Source: Glaciihabitans sp. dw_435 (GTDB taxonomy: Bacteria > Actinomycetota > Actinomycetes > Actinomycetales > Microbacteriaceae). Taken from it: 53,887 nucleotides of DNA. The notes beneath the pieces are model-generated. The model worked only from the letters and a program-made list of their open reading frames with translations. It made no database searches and was not told the origin of the DNA. The stretch covers positions 1 through 53,887 of the forward strand of contig NZ_JAAVUZ010000014.1 in NCBI RefSeq assembly GCF_018449675.1, written 5' to 3'. Shown here piece after piece: positions 21,499 through 30,417 of this stretch (the first letter of the stretch is position 1; each line of letters starts with the position of its first letter). The translations under genes and the position numbers were made by a program.

Positions 21499-22137
21499 CT
21501 ACAGGGTGGACAGCCAGTTACGGAGCAGTTGGATGCCGGGCTCGCCCGACTTCTCGGGGTGGAACTGCGTGGCCGACAGCGGTCCGTTTTCGACGGCGGC
21601 AAGGAACGGCGAACCGTGCGTTGCCCAGGTGAGTCGCGGTTCCGGGAAGGGCGGCGTCACCTCAAGTGTCCATTCCTGGGACGCGTACGAGTGCACAAAG
21701 TAGAAACGCTCGTCGCGGATGCCCGCAAACAGACGGGAGTCTTCGGGGGCTTCAACGGTGTTCCAGCCCATGTGGGGCAGCACCGGCGCCTCCAGCTCGC
21801 GCACCACGCCGGGCCATTCGCCGAGGCCGGGCGTGCTGTTACCGCGTTCGACACCGTTATCGAACAGCACCTGCATGCCGACGCAGACTCCCAGTACGGG
21901 GCGCCCGCCGGCGAGGCGGCGATCGATCAGCTCCGCACCACGCACGGAATTGAGGGCCTCCATCACCGCGGAGAACGCTCCAACACCGGGCACGAACAGT
22001 CCGTCGGCGCTGGCCACCCGCTGGCGGTCGCGGGTGAGCTCGACCTTCGCCCCCGCCAGCTCCAGGGCCTTTGCCGCGGAGTGGACGTTGCCGGAACCGT
22101 AGTCGAGAACAACAACGGAGGGGGATGTCACGGTCAC
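21499..22137 (-). CDS. hisH: Imidazole glycerol phosphate synthase, glutaminase subunit
   Basis: Releases ammonia from glutamine and passes it to HisF for ring closure. The 212-residue class I glutamine amidotransferase has the nucleophile in GVCVGMQ (C85), an oxyanion PGVGAF segment near 50-55 and the His-Glu pair in [11 protein letters not shown] near 188-195. Its ATG overlaps the hisB stop by 4 nt. The partner hisF is not in this window. Confidence 0.96.
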   Translation of the reverse strand: MTVTSPSVVVLDYGSGNVHSAAKALELAGAKVELTRDRQRVASADGLFVPGVGAFSAVMEALNSVRGAELIDRRLAGGRPVLGVCVGMQVLFDNGVERGNSTPGLGEWPGVVRELEAPVLPHMGWNTVEAPEDSRLFAGIRDERFYFVHSYASQEWTLEVTPPFPEPRLTWATHGSPFLAAVENGPLSATQFHPEKSGEPGIQLLRNWLSTL

Positions 22138-22739
22138 AGTGCACCCTTGGTGGAAGGGACCCCGCTGACGCGTTCGTCGCGGGCAACTGCCTGGCGGAGG
22201 GCACGGGCAAACGCCTTGAACTCCGCCTCGGCGATGTGGTGCGGGTCGCGGCCGGCGAGCACGGTGATGTGTACCGTCAGTCCGGCGTGGAACGTGATCG
22301 CTTCGAAGACGTGACGGACCATTGATCCCGTGAAGTGGCCACCGATGAGGTGGAATTCGAAGCCGGCCGGTTCGCCGGAGTGCACGAGGTACGGCCGGCC
22401 GGAAATATCGACGACGGCCTGCGCGAGGGCGTCATCCAGCGGAACGAGGGCATCACCGAACCGGGATATCCCAACCTTGTCCCCCAGCGCCTGGGCGATG
22501 GCTTTGCCGAGCACGATTCCCGTGTCCTCGACCGTGTGGTGCACGTCGATCTCGGTGTCGCCGGTGGAGCGGATGTCGAGATCGATCAGCGAATGCTTGG
22601 ACAGGGCCGTCAGCATGTGGTCGAAGAACGGCACGGAGGTGCTGATGTTCGATGTGCCGGTGCCATCGAGGTTCACCCGAAGGTCGATGCTCGATTCGCT
22701 GGTCTCACGCTGCAGGTGCGCTGTGCGCTCGCTCGTCAT
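22134..22739 (-). CDS. hisB: Imidazoleglycerol-phosphate dehydratase
   Basis: Manganese-dependent dehydration of imidazole glycerol phosphate. The 201-residue protein carries the duplicated metal-binding motifs [12 protein letters not shown] near residue 69 and the later [16 protein letters not shown] region, plus FFDHML near 39. It is a monofunctional enzyme without a phosphatase domain. ATG overlaps hisC by 4 nt. Confidence 0.96.
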   Translation of the reverse strand: MTSERTAHLQRETSESSIDLRVNLDGTGTSNISTSVPFFDHMLTALSKHSLIDLDIRSTGDTEIDVHHTVEDTGIVLGKAIAQALGDKVGISRFGDALVPLDDALAQAVVDISGRPYLVHSGEPAGFEFHLIGGHFTGSMVRHVFEAITFHAGLTVHITVLAGRDPHHIAEAEFKAFARALRQAVARDERVSGVPSTKGAL

Positions 22740-23857
22740 GAGTCGATTCTACCGAGCGGCCCGAAGGACCCAATGTCACCGAGCGCCGTGATCTCTCCCA
22801 GCGCCTGAAGGAAGGCGGACGTTTCGGCTTCGGTACCGGCAGTCACGCGCAGGTGGTTCGGGATCGCCAGGTCGCGCACGATGATGTCATGCTCGAGCAG
22901 GGCCTCGAAGACGGCGTTCGGGTCTGCGACCCCACCGAAGAGCACGAAGTTGGCCCAGCTCTCGTGGACGATGTAGCCAAGCTTCGGCAACTCGACCAGA
23001 AGGCGGTCGCGCTGAGCCTTGATGTCATCGACCATCGCGAGCATCTCGCGCGTGTGGGCGAGGGCAGCGATCGCCGCCGCCTGCGTCAGGGTAGAGAGGT
23101 GATACGGCAGACGAACCAACCGCATGGCGTCCGCGACGGCCGGGTCGGAGGCCATGTATCCGACGCGCGCGCCGGCGAACGCGAACGCCTTACTCATCGT
23201 CCGCGACACGATGAGTCGCGGACGTCCGTCCAACAGGGTCAGTGCGGTGGGCTCGCCGTCGGGAGCGAACTCGGCGTAGGCCTCATCGACTACGACGACG
23301 CCGTCGGTCGCGTCGTAGGCGGCGCGGATGGTCTCCAGCGAGAGGGGAGTTCCGGTGGGATTGTTGGGAGAGCAGAAGAAGACGATGTCGGGCGCCGTGT
23401 CGGTGATCCACCGCACCGCAGTCTCCGGGGAGATTCCGAATTCCTCGTCGCGCTCCCCCGCGATCCAGCGCGTACCGGTGGAGGCGGCAAGGATGGAGTG
23501 CATGGAATAGGTGGGCGGGAAGGCGAGAACGCTGCGACCCGGTCCCCCGAAGGCCTGCAGGATCTGCTGCAGCACCTCGTTCGATCCGTTGGCCGCCCAC
23601 ACGTTGTCGCGGGTGAGGCCGTGACCCAGGTACCGGGCGAGGCTGTCGCGCAGCTCGGTGAATTCCCGGTCGGGGTACCGGTTAACGGTGAGAATGCTCG
23701 CCGCCAGTGCCTCCACGATGCTGCGCGCCACGGCCTCAGGAATGGGATGCGTGTTCTCATTCACGTTCAGCGCGATTTTCACGTGCTTCTGAGGAGCACC
23801 GTACGGGCTGAGCCCGCGCAAATCGTCACGGATGGGAAGGTCGTCAATGGAAGTCAC
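22736..23857 (-). CDS. hisC: Histidinol-phosphate aminotransferase
   Basis: PLP enzyme converting imidazole acetol phosphate to histidinol phosphate. 373 residues, fold type I, with [11 protein letters not shown] near the N-terminus, [14 protein letters not shown] near 154-167 and the PLP lysine in [17 protein letters not shown] near 218-234. First gene of this his unit: GTG start, TAAGAT 6 nt upstream and no ribosome binding site. hisD, which often precedes hisC in actinobacteria, is absent here. Confidence 0.95.
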   Translation of the reverse strand: MTSIDDLPIRDDLRGLSPYGAPQKHVKIALNVNENTHPIPEAVARSIVEALAASILTVNRYPDREFTELRDSLARYLGHGLTRDNVWAANGSNEVLQQILQAFGGPGRSVLAFPPTYSMHSILAASTGTRWIAGERDEEFGISPETAVRWITDTAPDIVFFCSPNNPTGTPLSLETIRAAYDATDGVVVVDEAYAEFAPDGEPTALTLLDGRPRLIVSRTMSKAFAFAGARVGYMASDPAVADAMRLVRLPYHLSTLTQAAAIAALAHTREMLAMVDDIKAQRDRLLVELPKLGYIVHESWANFVLFGGVADPNAVFEALLEHDIIVRDLAIPNHLRVTAGTEAETSAFLQALGEITALGDIGSFGPLGRIDS

Positions 23858-23863
23858 CCAACG

Positions 23864-23869
23864 ATCTTA
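23864..23869 (-). promoter_or_regulatory. Putative -10 box for leaderless hisC operon transcript
   Basis: TAAGAT on the minus strand, 6 nt before the hisC GTG. The rest of the 81-bp gap to the LysM gene holds two small stems, 23880-23896 and 23896-23919, that may end LysM transcription. Confidence 0.45.
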
Positions 23870-23938
23870 AGGGTGATTCCCGCCGTCCACCGGCGGTGCC
23901 CACGCGGCAGCCAGGGCACGGAACCCGCGAGAGGGAAC

Positions 23939-24337
23939 CTAGTTGCTGTACTTGGCCGGCACGTCGAGCTGCTGCCCGGGGTGAACCGACGAGGAGTCCA
24001 GCTGGTTCAGCGACACAATGTCGGCGATGACGTCACGCGGGTCACTGTTCGGTGCGATGTCTTCGGCGAGCTGCCACAGCGATTCGCCCGCGAAGACGGT
24101 GACGGTCTCGAGGGGCGTGGCCGAACCGGAGTCGGTTGCAATGGCGCCGCCGCTGTTGATGGCCAGGAGGAGCGCGCCAACAACCAACGGTGTCGTCACG
24201 AGCGTCAGGAGGACGGCACGGCCGCGCGCGGTGATGCGCAGGTGCGACTTCGGCGCCTGCGTGCGCTCGGCATCGGCGGATGAATTGTGCGCTACGAAAC
24301 TGCGCTGAACGGGGTGACCCATCACTGCACTGCTCAT
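23939..24337 (-). CDS. Membrane-anchored LysM protein next to lexA, probable SOS division inhibitor
   Basis: A 132-residue protein with an N-terminal cytoplasmic part, one transmembrane helix (about residues 39-60) and an extracytoplasmic LysM domain (about 76-126) with [17 protein letters not shown] and [18 protein letters not shown]. The layout and the position divergent from lexA resemble the SOS-induced division suppressors YneA of Bacillus and the Rv2719c type of Mycobacterium; this functional link is inferred from family and context. The ATG at 24337 is chosen over one 33 nt upstream because AAGGAG sits 6 nt before it. Its promoter is overlapped by an SOS box. Confidence 0.85.
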   Translation of the reverse strand: MSSAVMGHPVQRSFVAHNSSADAERTQAPKSHLRITARGRAVLLTLVTTPLVVGALLLAINSGGAIATDSGSATPLETVTVFAGESLWQLAEDIAPNSDPRDVIADIVSLNQLDSSSVHPGQQLDVPAKYSN

Positions 24338-24356
24338 GACATCTCCTTGGAGGGTA

Positions 24357-24394
24357 TTCGTATCCGGCACTCGGCCGGGAGTACCGGATACGAA
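24357..24394 (-). promoter_or_regulatory. Strong hairpin in the 5' leader of the LysM gene
   Basis: TTCGTATCCGG (24357-24367) and CCGGATACGAA (24384-24394) form a perfect 11-bp stem with a 16-nt loop. It lies between the presumed transcription start near 24399 and the AAGGAG ribosome binding site, and may modulate translation or mRNA stability. Confidence 0.55.
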
Positions 24395-24402
24395 GCTTTG
24401 TA

Positions 24403-24418
24403 CCGAACATATATTCGA
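24403..24418. promoter_or_regulatory. LexA (SOS) box at the LysM gene promoter
   Basis: CCGAAC-ATAT-ATTCGA matches the actinobacterial/Gram-positive consensus TCGAAC-N4-GTTCGA at 10 of 12 positions. It overlaps the minus-strand -10 TATGTT (24406-24411), whose -35 TTGATA is at 24429-24434 with a 17-base spacer. LexA binding would block the LysM gene. Confidence 0.7.
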
Positions 24419-24475
24419 TTGGTCGAATTATCAAGAGAGAATTCGAATATTGCAACGAATCTTAAGCCGACACAC

Positions 24476-24491
24476 TCGAACGGGTGTTTGT
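24476..24491. promoter_or_regulatory. LexA (SOS) box at the lexA promoter
   Basis: TCGAAC-GGGT-GTTTGT matches the SOS consensus at 10 of 12 positions with one perfect half-site. It overlaps the plus-strand -35 TTGTAT (24488-24493); a -10 TACAGT lies at 24510-24515 after a 16-base spacer. This indicates lexA autorepression. Confidence 0.65.
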
Positions 24492-24568
24492 ATTTCGCCC
24501 GAATGTGGATACAGTTTCGATTGTCTGGAGCTAACGCAACCAGAGGCCACCGACATTCCTGGAGAAAC

Positions 24569-25249
24569 ATGGACGAGAACTCCCCCGCCCCGGCCGAACG
24601 ACCCGGCACACGCCGTCGTACGAGCCTCAGCGAAAAGCAGCTCGCCATCCTCGATGCCATCCAGCGGTCGGTGAACAGCCGCGGCTATCCGCCGAGCATG
24701 CGAGAGATCGGGGACGCCGTCGGGCTGTCATCCCTGTCGAGCGTGACCCACCAGCTCAACCAGCTGGAGCTGAGTGGCTACCTGCGTCGCGACCCCAACC
24801 GCCCCCGGGCCATCGAGATCCTCATCGACCTCCAGCAGACGGACGACAGCGCGGAATCCTCGGTTCCCTTCGGCGATGCCGTCATGGTGCCGCTCGTCGG
24901 CCGCATCGCCGCCGGTATTCCGATCACCGCCGAGCAGCAGGTCGAAGAGGTGTTCCCCCTTCCCCGCACTCTCGTCGGCAAGGGCGAACTGTTCATGCTG
25001 AAGGTCGTGGGCGAATCCATGATCGACGCGGCCATCTGCGACGGCGACTGGGTGGTTGTCCGCCAGCAGAAGACTGCAGAGAACGGCGATATCGTCGCGG
25101 CGATGCTCGATGACGAGGCGACCGTCAAGGTCTTCCGCCAGCGCGACGGCCACACGTGGCTGCTGCCGCGAAACTCGAACTTCGAGCCCATCCTCGGCGA
25201 CTACGCGGTTGTCCTCGGCAAGGTCGTCGCGGTTCTCCGCTCCGTCTAG
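24569..25249 (+). CDS. lexA: LexA repressor
   Basis: Represses SOS genes and self-cleaves when RecA is activated by single-stranded DNA. The 226-residue protein has a winged helix-turn-helix N-terminal domain (about 18-85, with [17 protein letters not shown]) and an S24 peptidase domain: cleavage site A115-G116, nucleophile S150 in VVGESM and general base K187 in ATVKVF. The ATG at 24569 with GGAG upstream is preferred to an upstream start that would add 94 residues running through the operator region. Confidence 0.97.
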   Translation: MDENSPAPAERPGTRRRTSLSEKQLAILDAIQRSVNSRGYPPSMREIGDAVGLSSLSSVTHQLNQLELSGYLRRDPNRPRAIEILIDLQQTDDSAESSVPFGDAVMVPLVGRIAAGIPITAEQQVEEVFPLPRTLVGKGELFMLKVVGESMIDAAICDGDWVVVRQQKTAENGDIVAAMLDDEATVKVFRQRDGHTWLLPRNSNFEPILGDYAVVLGKVVAVLRSV

Positions 25250-25262
25250 CTGACACTCGCGC

Positions 25263-26075
25263 TCAGCGCGCGATCTCCGACGCCACGCGGCGGGGCTCCG
25301 GCACGACCGGCGACACCCGCGTGGGCAGTACCCACCAGATGAGGGCGATCAGGACGGCGGCAAGACACGCCGCCGCGACACCTGCCCTGGCGGTGATGAA
25401 TACCAGCGCGGGATCCAGCGCCGGTCGACCGGTCAGCATTCCATGGATCCACACGGTCAGTCCGCCGGTGAGGCCCGCGGCGACCGTGATGATCCACGCG
25501 AGCGCGCGGGACCACACGGCCAGGCGAGTCGGGGCGGGTGCCGACGGGGCCGTCGCACGGACCCACCGCACCGCCCACACCACGAGGATGACGATTCCCG
25601 CGACGGAGCTCGCGTGCTGAATCCACTTGTGCACAAGCAACGGCCCCGCCTGGGCACGCAGCCACGGCACCGCGTCGACGGGCCAGCCAGGGTGCGTGAA
25701 GGTATCCCAGAGCAGGTGCGTGAGGGTGCCGACGATGATGGATGCAACGAGCAACACCGCCGTCATCACCCACGTCTCCCGCGGAGCGCGCAGTCCCGTC
25801 CACGGAAGGCTCGCCAGCCGGGCACGTGCCCACAGCGGGAGAAAATCCACCACCGGGCGGCGGAAGATGACCTGCCACAGCACGACAGCCACCACGCCGA
25901 ATGCGAGGTCGACGGTGACGACTCCCAGCAGCGAGTGGGACAGGTCGCGAGGCATCCGCACCGGTATGTAATAAAACAGGTCGGGTGCCACACTGCCGGC
26001 CACCAGCCCGGCAGGCACCAGCCGGGTTCGGGCGAACGGCAGGATCGCGGCAATGTGGCTCGGCGTGAAGGGCAT
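25263..26075 (-). CDS. DUF4184 family membrane protein
   Basis: A 270-residue protein with about six to seven hydrophobic segments. It opens MPFTPSHIAAILPFAR, the typical DUF4184 start, and has the conserved LLWDTFTHPGW segment near residue 114. The histidine/aspartate motifs recall the membrane metal-dependent hydrolase YdjM group, but the activity is unproven. The ATG at 26075 was chosen because longer frames run into the divergent promoter region of the neighbour. CACAAT lies 6 nt upstream. Convergent with lexA, 13-nt gap. Confidence 0.85.
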   Translation of the reverse strand: MPFTPSHIAAILPFARTRLVPAGLVAGSVAPDLFYYIPVRMPRDLSHSLLGVVTVDLAFGVVAVVLWQVIFRRPVVDFLPLWARARLASLPWTGLRAPRETWVMTAVLLVASIIVGTLTHLLWDTFTHPGWPVDAVPWLRAQAGPLLVHKWIQHASSVAGIVILVVWAVRWVRATAPSAPAPTRLAVWSRALAWIITVAAGLTGGLTVWIHGMLTGRPALDPALVFITARAGVAAACLAAVLIALIWWVLPTRVSPVVPEPRRVASEIAR

Positions 26076-26153
26076 TTTCCCATTGTGCCGAGGTGTGCTC
26101 AGTATGCGCATCCATCGAGCGAGGTATGCCACCGGCGTCCAAGGCTCGGTTGT

Positions 26154-26159
26154 TAGGGT
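26154..26159 (+). promoter_or_regulatory. Putative -10 box for leaderless siderophore-interacting protein gene
   Basis: TAGGGT, 7 nt before the ATG at 26167, with no ribosome binding site between. Confidence 0.45.
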
Positions 26160-26166
26160 GCGCACT

Positions 26167-26961
26167 ATGACTGACAGCAGCACCGGAACCCCCGCCGCCC
26201 GCCCGACCCGTCCCGTTCGCCCCCAGATCGTGCTCTCCGTCGCCCGCACCGAGTGGCTCTCGCCGCACCTCGTTCGCGTCGTTGCCACCGGTGACGGCTT
26301 TGGTGAGTTCCAGGATTCACCGCACACGGACAAGTACGTGAAGATCCGATTCCCCGCGGGCGACGCGTTTGTGACGCGGACGTACACGGTGCGCCACGTC
26401 GACCCCGTGGCGCACGAGATCTCGATCGATTTCGTTGTGCATGGCGACGAGGGGCTCGCCGGCCCGTGGGCCGCCCACGCGAGAGCTGGTGACACCATTT
26501 CGCTGGCGGGGCCGGGCGGCGGCTACACGCCGGACCCCGCCGCGGACAGTCACCTGCTCGTCGGAGACCTCTCCGCGCTGCCCGCCATCGCCGCGGCGCT
26601 CGAGGCCATGCCCACGGACGCGACGGGCCTCGCGATCATTGAGACCACGAGTTCCCAGGACGCCATCGATCTGGTGGCGCCCACAGGCGTCGAGGTGCGG
26701 TGGATGCCCCGGGGCGCGGGCGATGACGCGGACGCCTCCGTGCTCGCGACAGCCGTGGCATCCATCGACTGGCCGGACGGCGACGTGCAGGTTTTCGCCC
26801 ACGGGGAACGCGAGTCGATAAAGGCCCTGCGCGAGGTGTTCAAGGCACGCGGACTGACCCGCGAGCGACTGTCGCTGTCGGGCTACTGGGCGCGCGGACG
26901 CACCGAGGACAGGTTCCAGGCGGAGAAGCGCGAGCCCGTCGGCGTCATCGCGCCGTTGTAA
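26167..26961 (+). CDS. Siderophore-interacting protein, FAD-dependent ferric reductase type
   Basis: Probably reduces ferric-siderophore complexes in the cytoplasm to release iron. The 264-residue protein has the FAD-binding beta-barrel (about 15-130) with TRTYTVRHVD and the GPGGGYTPDP loop, then a NAD(P)H-binding SIP domain with AIAAALEAMP and a C-terminal LSGYWARGRTEDRFQAEKRE. The ATG at 26167 gives a sensible N-terminus; a longer frame would run through the promoter. A weak TTAGG near the start is not enough to call a DtxR/IdeR box. No transporter genes are adjacent. Confidence 0.92.
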   Translation: MTDSSTGTPAARPTRPVRPQIVLSVARTEWLSPHLVRVVATGDGFGEFQDSPHTDKYVKIRFPAGDAFVTRTYTVRHVDPVAHEISIDFVVHGDEGLAGPWAAHARAGDTISLAGPGGGYTPDPAADSHLLVGDLSALPAIAAALEAMPTDATGLAIIETTSSQDAIDLVAPTGVEVRWMPRGAGDDADASVLATAVASIDWPDGDVQVFAHGERESIKALREVFKARGLTRERLSLSGYWARGRTEDRFQAEKREPVGVIAPL

Positions 26962-26973
26962 GACTCGCGCCCC

Positions 26974-27004
26974 GCCGGCCGAGGTCCACGCTCCCCCGGC
27001 CGGC
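26974..27004. terminator. Bidirectional hairpin between convergent genes
   Basis: GCCGGCCG (26974-26981) and CGGCCGGC (26997-27004) form a perfect 8-bp stem with a 15-nt loop, between the stop codons of the siderophore-interacting protein gene and metE. No U tract on either side. Confidence 0.5.
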
Positions 27005-27027
27005 AGACCCGCGCCCCTCCTGCGTCG

Positions 27028-29349
27028 TTAGGCGTGCACGCGTGAGCGCACCCGGCGGGTCGCTTCCACCACGTTGTGCAGGGATGCGACGGTCTCGGTG
27101 TATCCCCGGGTCTTGAGGCCGCAGTCGGGGTTCACCCACACCTGGCGCTCGGGAATGGACGCCAGCGCGATCTCGATCAGCTCGGTAACCTCGTCGACCG
27201 ACGGCACCCGCGGCGAGTGAATGTCGTACACACCCGGGCCGATGCCGCGGCCGAAGCCTGACGTCTTGATGTCCGGCACCACCTCCATCTTCGATCGCGC
27301 CGCCTCGATCGACGTGACGTCGGCGTCGAGGCGGTTGATCGCGTCGATGACGACGCCGAACTCGGAGTAACAGAGATGGGTGTGGATCTGTGTGCGCGTC
27401 GCGACACCCGAGGTCGCGAGCCGGAAGGCGCCGACCGACCAGTCGAGGTAGGCCTCCTGGTCGGCGATCTTGAGCGGCAGCAGTTCCCGCAGCGCCGGCT
27501 CGTCGACCTGGATGATGCCGATTCCTGCGGATTCGAGATCGGCGATCTCGTCGCGCAGGGCGAGCGCGACCTGGTTGGCGGTCTCGCCGAGCGGCTGGTC
27601 GTCGCGCACGAAACTCCAGGCCAGGATCGTCACCGGTCCGGTCAGCATTCCCTTGACCGGCTTGGCGGTCAGGCTCTGGGTGAAGGATGACCACTCGACG
27701 GTGATCGGCGCGGGTCGCGAGACATCCCCCCACAAGATCGACGGACGCGTGCAGCGCGAGCCATAGCTCTGCACCCACCCGTTCTGCGTCACCGCAAAAC
27801 CGTCGAGATTCTCGGCGAAATACTGCACCATGTCGTTGCGTTCCGGTTCGCCGTGCACGAGAACGTCGAGTCCGATCTCTTCCTGCAACGCGACAACGCG
27901 ACGGATCTCGTCCCGCATCGCCGCGACGTACTCGTCGTGGGCGAGTTCGCCCTTCAGCAGCCGAGCCCGGGCGCGACGGATGTCTCCCGTCTGCGGGAAC
28001 GACCCGATCGTCGTCGTCGGCAGGAACGGCAGTGAGAGCGCGGCGTCCTGGGCCTGCAGGCGGACCGCATAGTCGCCACGGCCAAAGTCGGCGGAGGTGA
28101 GACGGCTGGCACGCTCCCGCACGGATCCGTCGTGCACACCGGGAGCGCTCTGACGATCGCGCAGGGCAGCGGATGCCGCGGCCAGCGTGACCTCGATGTG
28201 CTCCTTGCCCGTGGCCAGTCCCCGCGCCAGGGCGGCAACCTGCCCCACCTTTTGGTCGGCAAACGCGAGCCAGCTCTTCAGCCGCTCGTCGAGCAGCGGT
28301 TCGTCGTCGACGTCGTGCGGAGTGTGGAACAGGCTGGTGGAGGTGGAGACGGCGACGCTCGGGCTGAGGGCGCGCAGGCTGTCGAGCTTCTGCCACGCCG
28401 CCTCGAGCTCTCCGCGCCAGATGTTGTGCCCGTCGATCACTCCGCCGACGAGCACCTTGGTCTCGAGTCCGTCGGCGGGGGCGGGAATGTCGCCCCGCAC
28501 GAGGTCGAGGCCAATCGCTTCCACCGGAGTGGTGGCCAGCACCGGCAGGGCGTCCCCGAGGCTGTTGTACGGGGCAGCAACGAAGATCGAGGGGCGGGAC
28601 ACCGTCTCGCCGAGCACGTCGTACGCACGGGCCACTGCGGCGAGCACCGCTGCCCGGTCGGCGTCGACCGATTCGCTGACGAGGGCCGGTTCATCCAGCT
28701 GCACCCATTCGGCGCCCGCCTCGCTGAGCCGGGCGAGGAGTTCGGTGTAGACGTGAAGGATGTCGTCGAGGCGGTCGAGCGGCGAGAAGCCGTCCGGGGC
28801 GCCCTCGCTCGGCTTGCTCAGCAGCAGGAACGTGACCGGACCGACGATGACGGGGCGCGTGAGGTAGCCGTCCTTCTTCGCCTCGGTGAACTCCTGCACC
28901 AGCCGGTAGCTGCTGAGGGCGAACTTCGTCTCGGGACCGATTTCGGGCACGAGGTAGTGGTAGTTGGAGTCGAACCACTTCGTCATTTCTGCGGGAGCGT
29001 TGTCGCCCTCGCCCCGCGCGATGGTGAAGTACCCCGCGAGGTCGACGGCGCCGTCGTGCCCCACCAGGGACGAGAAGCGGATCGGGATGGCCCCGACGGT
29101 GACGGCGGCGTCGAGAACCTGGTCGTAGAACGAGAACGCCTCGGGGATCGAGGAGTCAGTCTTCGCCAGTCCGAGTTCGTGCAGCCGCTCACGGGTGGCG
29201 CGCCGCAACTGCGACGCCTGCTCCTCGAGTTGCGCGGCCGTGATGGTGCCGGCCCAGAATGCCTCGACGGCCTTCTTGAGCTCACGACGGCGGCCGATTC
29301 GGGGGTATCCGAGAATCGTGCCGGTGGGGAATGCGGCTACTTCAGTCAT
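27028..29349 (-). CDS. metE: Cobalamin-independent methionine synthase
   Basis: Transfers methyl from 5-methyltetrahydrofolate to homocysteine, giving methionine. The 773-residue protein has two barrel halves; the N-terminal half opens TILGYPRIGRRRELKKAVEAFW and the C-terminal half holds the zinc ligands in THLCYSEFG near residue 660 and NPDCGLKTRG near 745. Full length for the family. ATG overlaps the metF stop by 4 nt, so both are made together. No cobalamin riboswitch is seen upstream. Confidence 0.97.
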   Translation of the reverse strand: MTEVAAFPTGTILGYPRIGRRRELKKAVEAFWAGTITAAQLEEQASQLRRATRERLHELGLAKTDSSIPEAFSFYDQVLDAAVTVGAIPIRFSSLVGHDGAVDLAGYFTIARGEGDNAPAEMTKWFDSNYHYLVPEIGPETKFALSSYRLVQEFTEAKKDGYLTRPVIVGPVTFLLLSKPSEGAPDGFSPLDRLDDILHVYTELLARLSEAGAEWVQLDEPALVSESVDADRAAVLAAVARAYDVLGETVSRPSIFVAAPYNSLGDALPVLATTPVEAIGLDLVRGDIPAPADGLETKVLVGGVIDGHNIWRGELEAAWQKLDSLRALSPSVAVSTSTSLFHTPHDVDDEPLLDERLKSWLAFADQKVGQVAALARGLATGKEHIEVTLAAASAALRDRQSAPGVHDGSVRERASRLTSADFGRGDYAVRLQAQDAALSLPFLPTTTIGSFPQTGDIRRARARLLKGELAHDEYVAAMRDEIRRVVALQEEIGLDVLVHGEPERNDMVQYFAENLDGFAVTQNGWVQSYGSRCTRPSILWGDVSRPAPITVEWSSFTQSLTAKPVKGMLTGPVTILAWSFVRDDQPLGETANQVALALRDEIADLESAGIGIIQVDEPALRELLPLKIADQEAYLDWSVGAFRLATSGVATRTQIHTHLCYSEFGVVIDAINRLDADVTSIEAARSKMEVVPDIKTSGFGRGIGPGVYDIHSPRVPSVDEVTELIEIALASIPERQVWVNPDCGLKTRGYTETVASLHNVVEATRRVRSRVHA

Positions 29350-30269
29350 GCGTTTTCCTTGACGTTCGTGAGGAGTCCCGCACCGCGAAGTACGGCGAGG
29401 ACGGCCTCGTGCTGGTTGAAGGTGTACAGGTGCAGTCCGGGGGCGCCTCCGGCGAGAACGGCGGATGACAGCGCTGCGGCGTGCTCGACGCCGACGCGCT
29501 GCTGGGCGCCCGGGTCATCCGCCGCCTCAAGCTGGCGCAGCAGGTCGATGGGCATGCTCTCGCCCGTGAGTTCCACGATGCGACGCAGCCGCTGGGCCCC
29601 GAGCACCGGCATGATGCCGGGGAGAATTCGCATGGTCACGCCGGCGGCGCGTGCCTGGTCAACGAAGCGCAGGTACTCCTCGGCGTGGAAGAACAGTTGC
29701 GTGATCGCGAGGTTTGCGCCGGCCGCCTCCTTCGCCAGGAGGGTGTCGAGGTCCTGGGACACCGACCGCGACCGCGGGTGGCCGTTGGGAAAGGCAGCGA
29801 CCGCGATGGTGACCTTCTCGCCGCTGTGAATGCTGCGGGCGCCGGGGAAGCCGGGAACCTCCACCTGCGAAAACGGTGCGCGCTCCTCCTGCACATGGTG
29901 GATGAGCTGCACGAGTTCGCCGGCGCTGCCGAGGTCTCCGAGAAAGCTGTCTCCCTCGGCGACTCCGGCCGGAGGGTCGCCGCGCAGGGCAAGAAAGCTC
30001 GTGATGCCCGCGTCGAGGAACTGGCGGATGACCCGGCTGGCGTCTGCGTAGGTGGACCCCACACAGGTGAGGTGGGCCATCGGTTTGACGTCGGTCTCGA
30101 GCAGGTGACGCAGGACCCCGAGCGAGGAGTCACGGGATGACCCGTTGGCGCCGTAGGTGACGGAGATGAATTCCGGGCCGGCGGCGACGAGGTGATCGAG
30201 CGACGCGTAGAGCGCGCACTCGGCCGCGGCCGACCGCGGTGGGTACAGTTCAAACGAAAAAGTCGCCAC
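29346..30269 (-). CDS. metF: 5,10-methylenetetrahydrofolate reductase
   Basis: FAD enzyme producing 5-methyltetrahydrofolate, the methyl donor used by the adjacent MetE. The 307-residue barrel has FSFELYPPRS at the start (catalytic glutamate in the SFE region), FISVTYGANGS near residue 36 and LTCVG/ALRGDPPAG further on. The GTG start is preceded by GGAGGG about 8 nt upstream. Upstream lies a 148-nt leader with a hairpin that can pair in two ways. Confidence 0.95.
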   Translation of the reverse strand: MATFSFELYPPRSAAAECALYASLDHLVAAGPEFISVTYGANGSSRDSSLGVLRHLLETDVKPMAHLTCVGSTYADASRVIRQFLDAGITSFLALRGDPPAGVAEGDSFLGDLGSAGELVQLIHHVQEERAPFSQVEVPGFPGARSIHSGEKVTIAVAAFPNGHPRSRSVSQDLDTLLAKEAAGANLAITQLFFHAEEYLRFVDQARAAGVTMRILPGIMPVLGAQRLRRIVELTGESMPIDLLRQLEAADDPGAQQRVGVEHAAALSSAVLAGGAPGLHLYTFNQHEAVLAVLRGAGLLTNVKENA

Positions 30270-30323
30270 GCCAATGCCCTCCGAAGAATCACGGTGGGGC
30301 GGGTGCCGGGCTCGGCTGTCGCA

Positions 30324-30351
30324 CCAGACGCCACCGTCTGGCGGCGTCTGG
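30324..30351 (-). promoter_or_regulatory. Hairpin with alternative partners between hflX and metF
   Basis: CCAGACGCC (30324-30332) pairs perfectly with GGCGTCTGG (30343-30351). The shorter CCAGACG can also pair with a second copy CGTCTGG at 30335-30341, so two structures exclude each other. It may terminate hflX transcription or control metF. TTCCAC and TAGTGT with a 17-base spacer just upstream on the minus strand are a possible metF promoter. Confidence 0.45.
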
Positions 30352-30417
30352 CATGAACACTATTGCGGCCCGAATGGGCGTGGAACGTATGTTGCGAAGT
30401 GTGTCAGAGCGCTGTAG

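Noticed and set aside
24441-24450. ATTCGAAT palindrome as a third SOS box
   Set aside because: Lacks the 4-bp spacer and half-site order of the LexA consensus.
26154-26172. DtxR/IdeR iron box at the siderophore-interacting protein gene
   Set aside because: Only about half of the positions match the 19-bp consensus; the TTAGG is more simply part of the -10 region.
25246-26268. 340-codon minus-strand frame overlapping the DUF4184 gene
   Set aside because: Out of frame with the membrane protein, which has the family N-terminus and hydrophobic segments.
26945-28396. 483-codon minus-strand frame overlapping metE
   Set aside because: Different frame of metE with low-complexity Arg/Ala sequence.
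29349-30417. Cobalamin or SAM riboswitch upstream of metF-metE
   Set aside because: No recognisable B12 box or SAM riboswitch core; only the alternative hairpin is seen.
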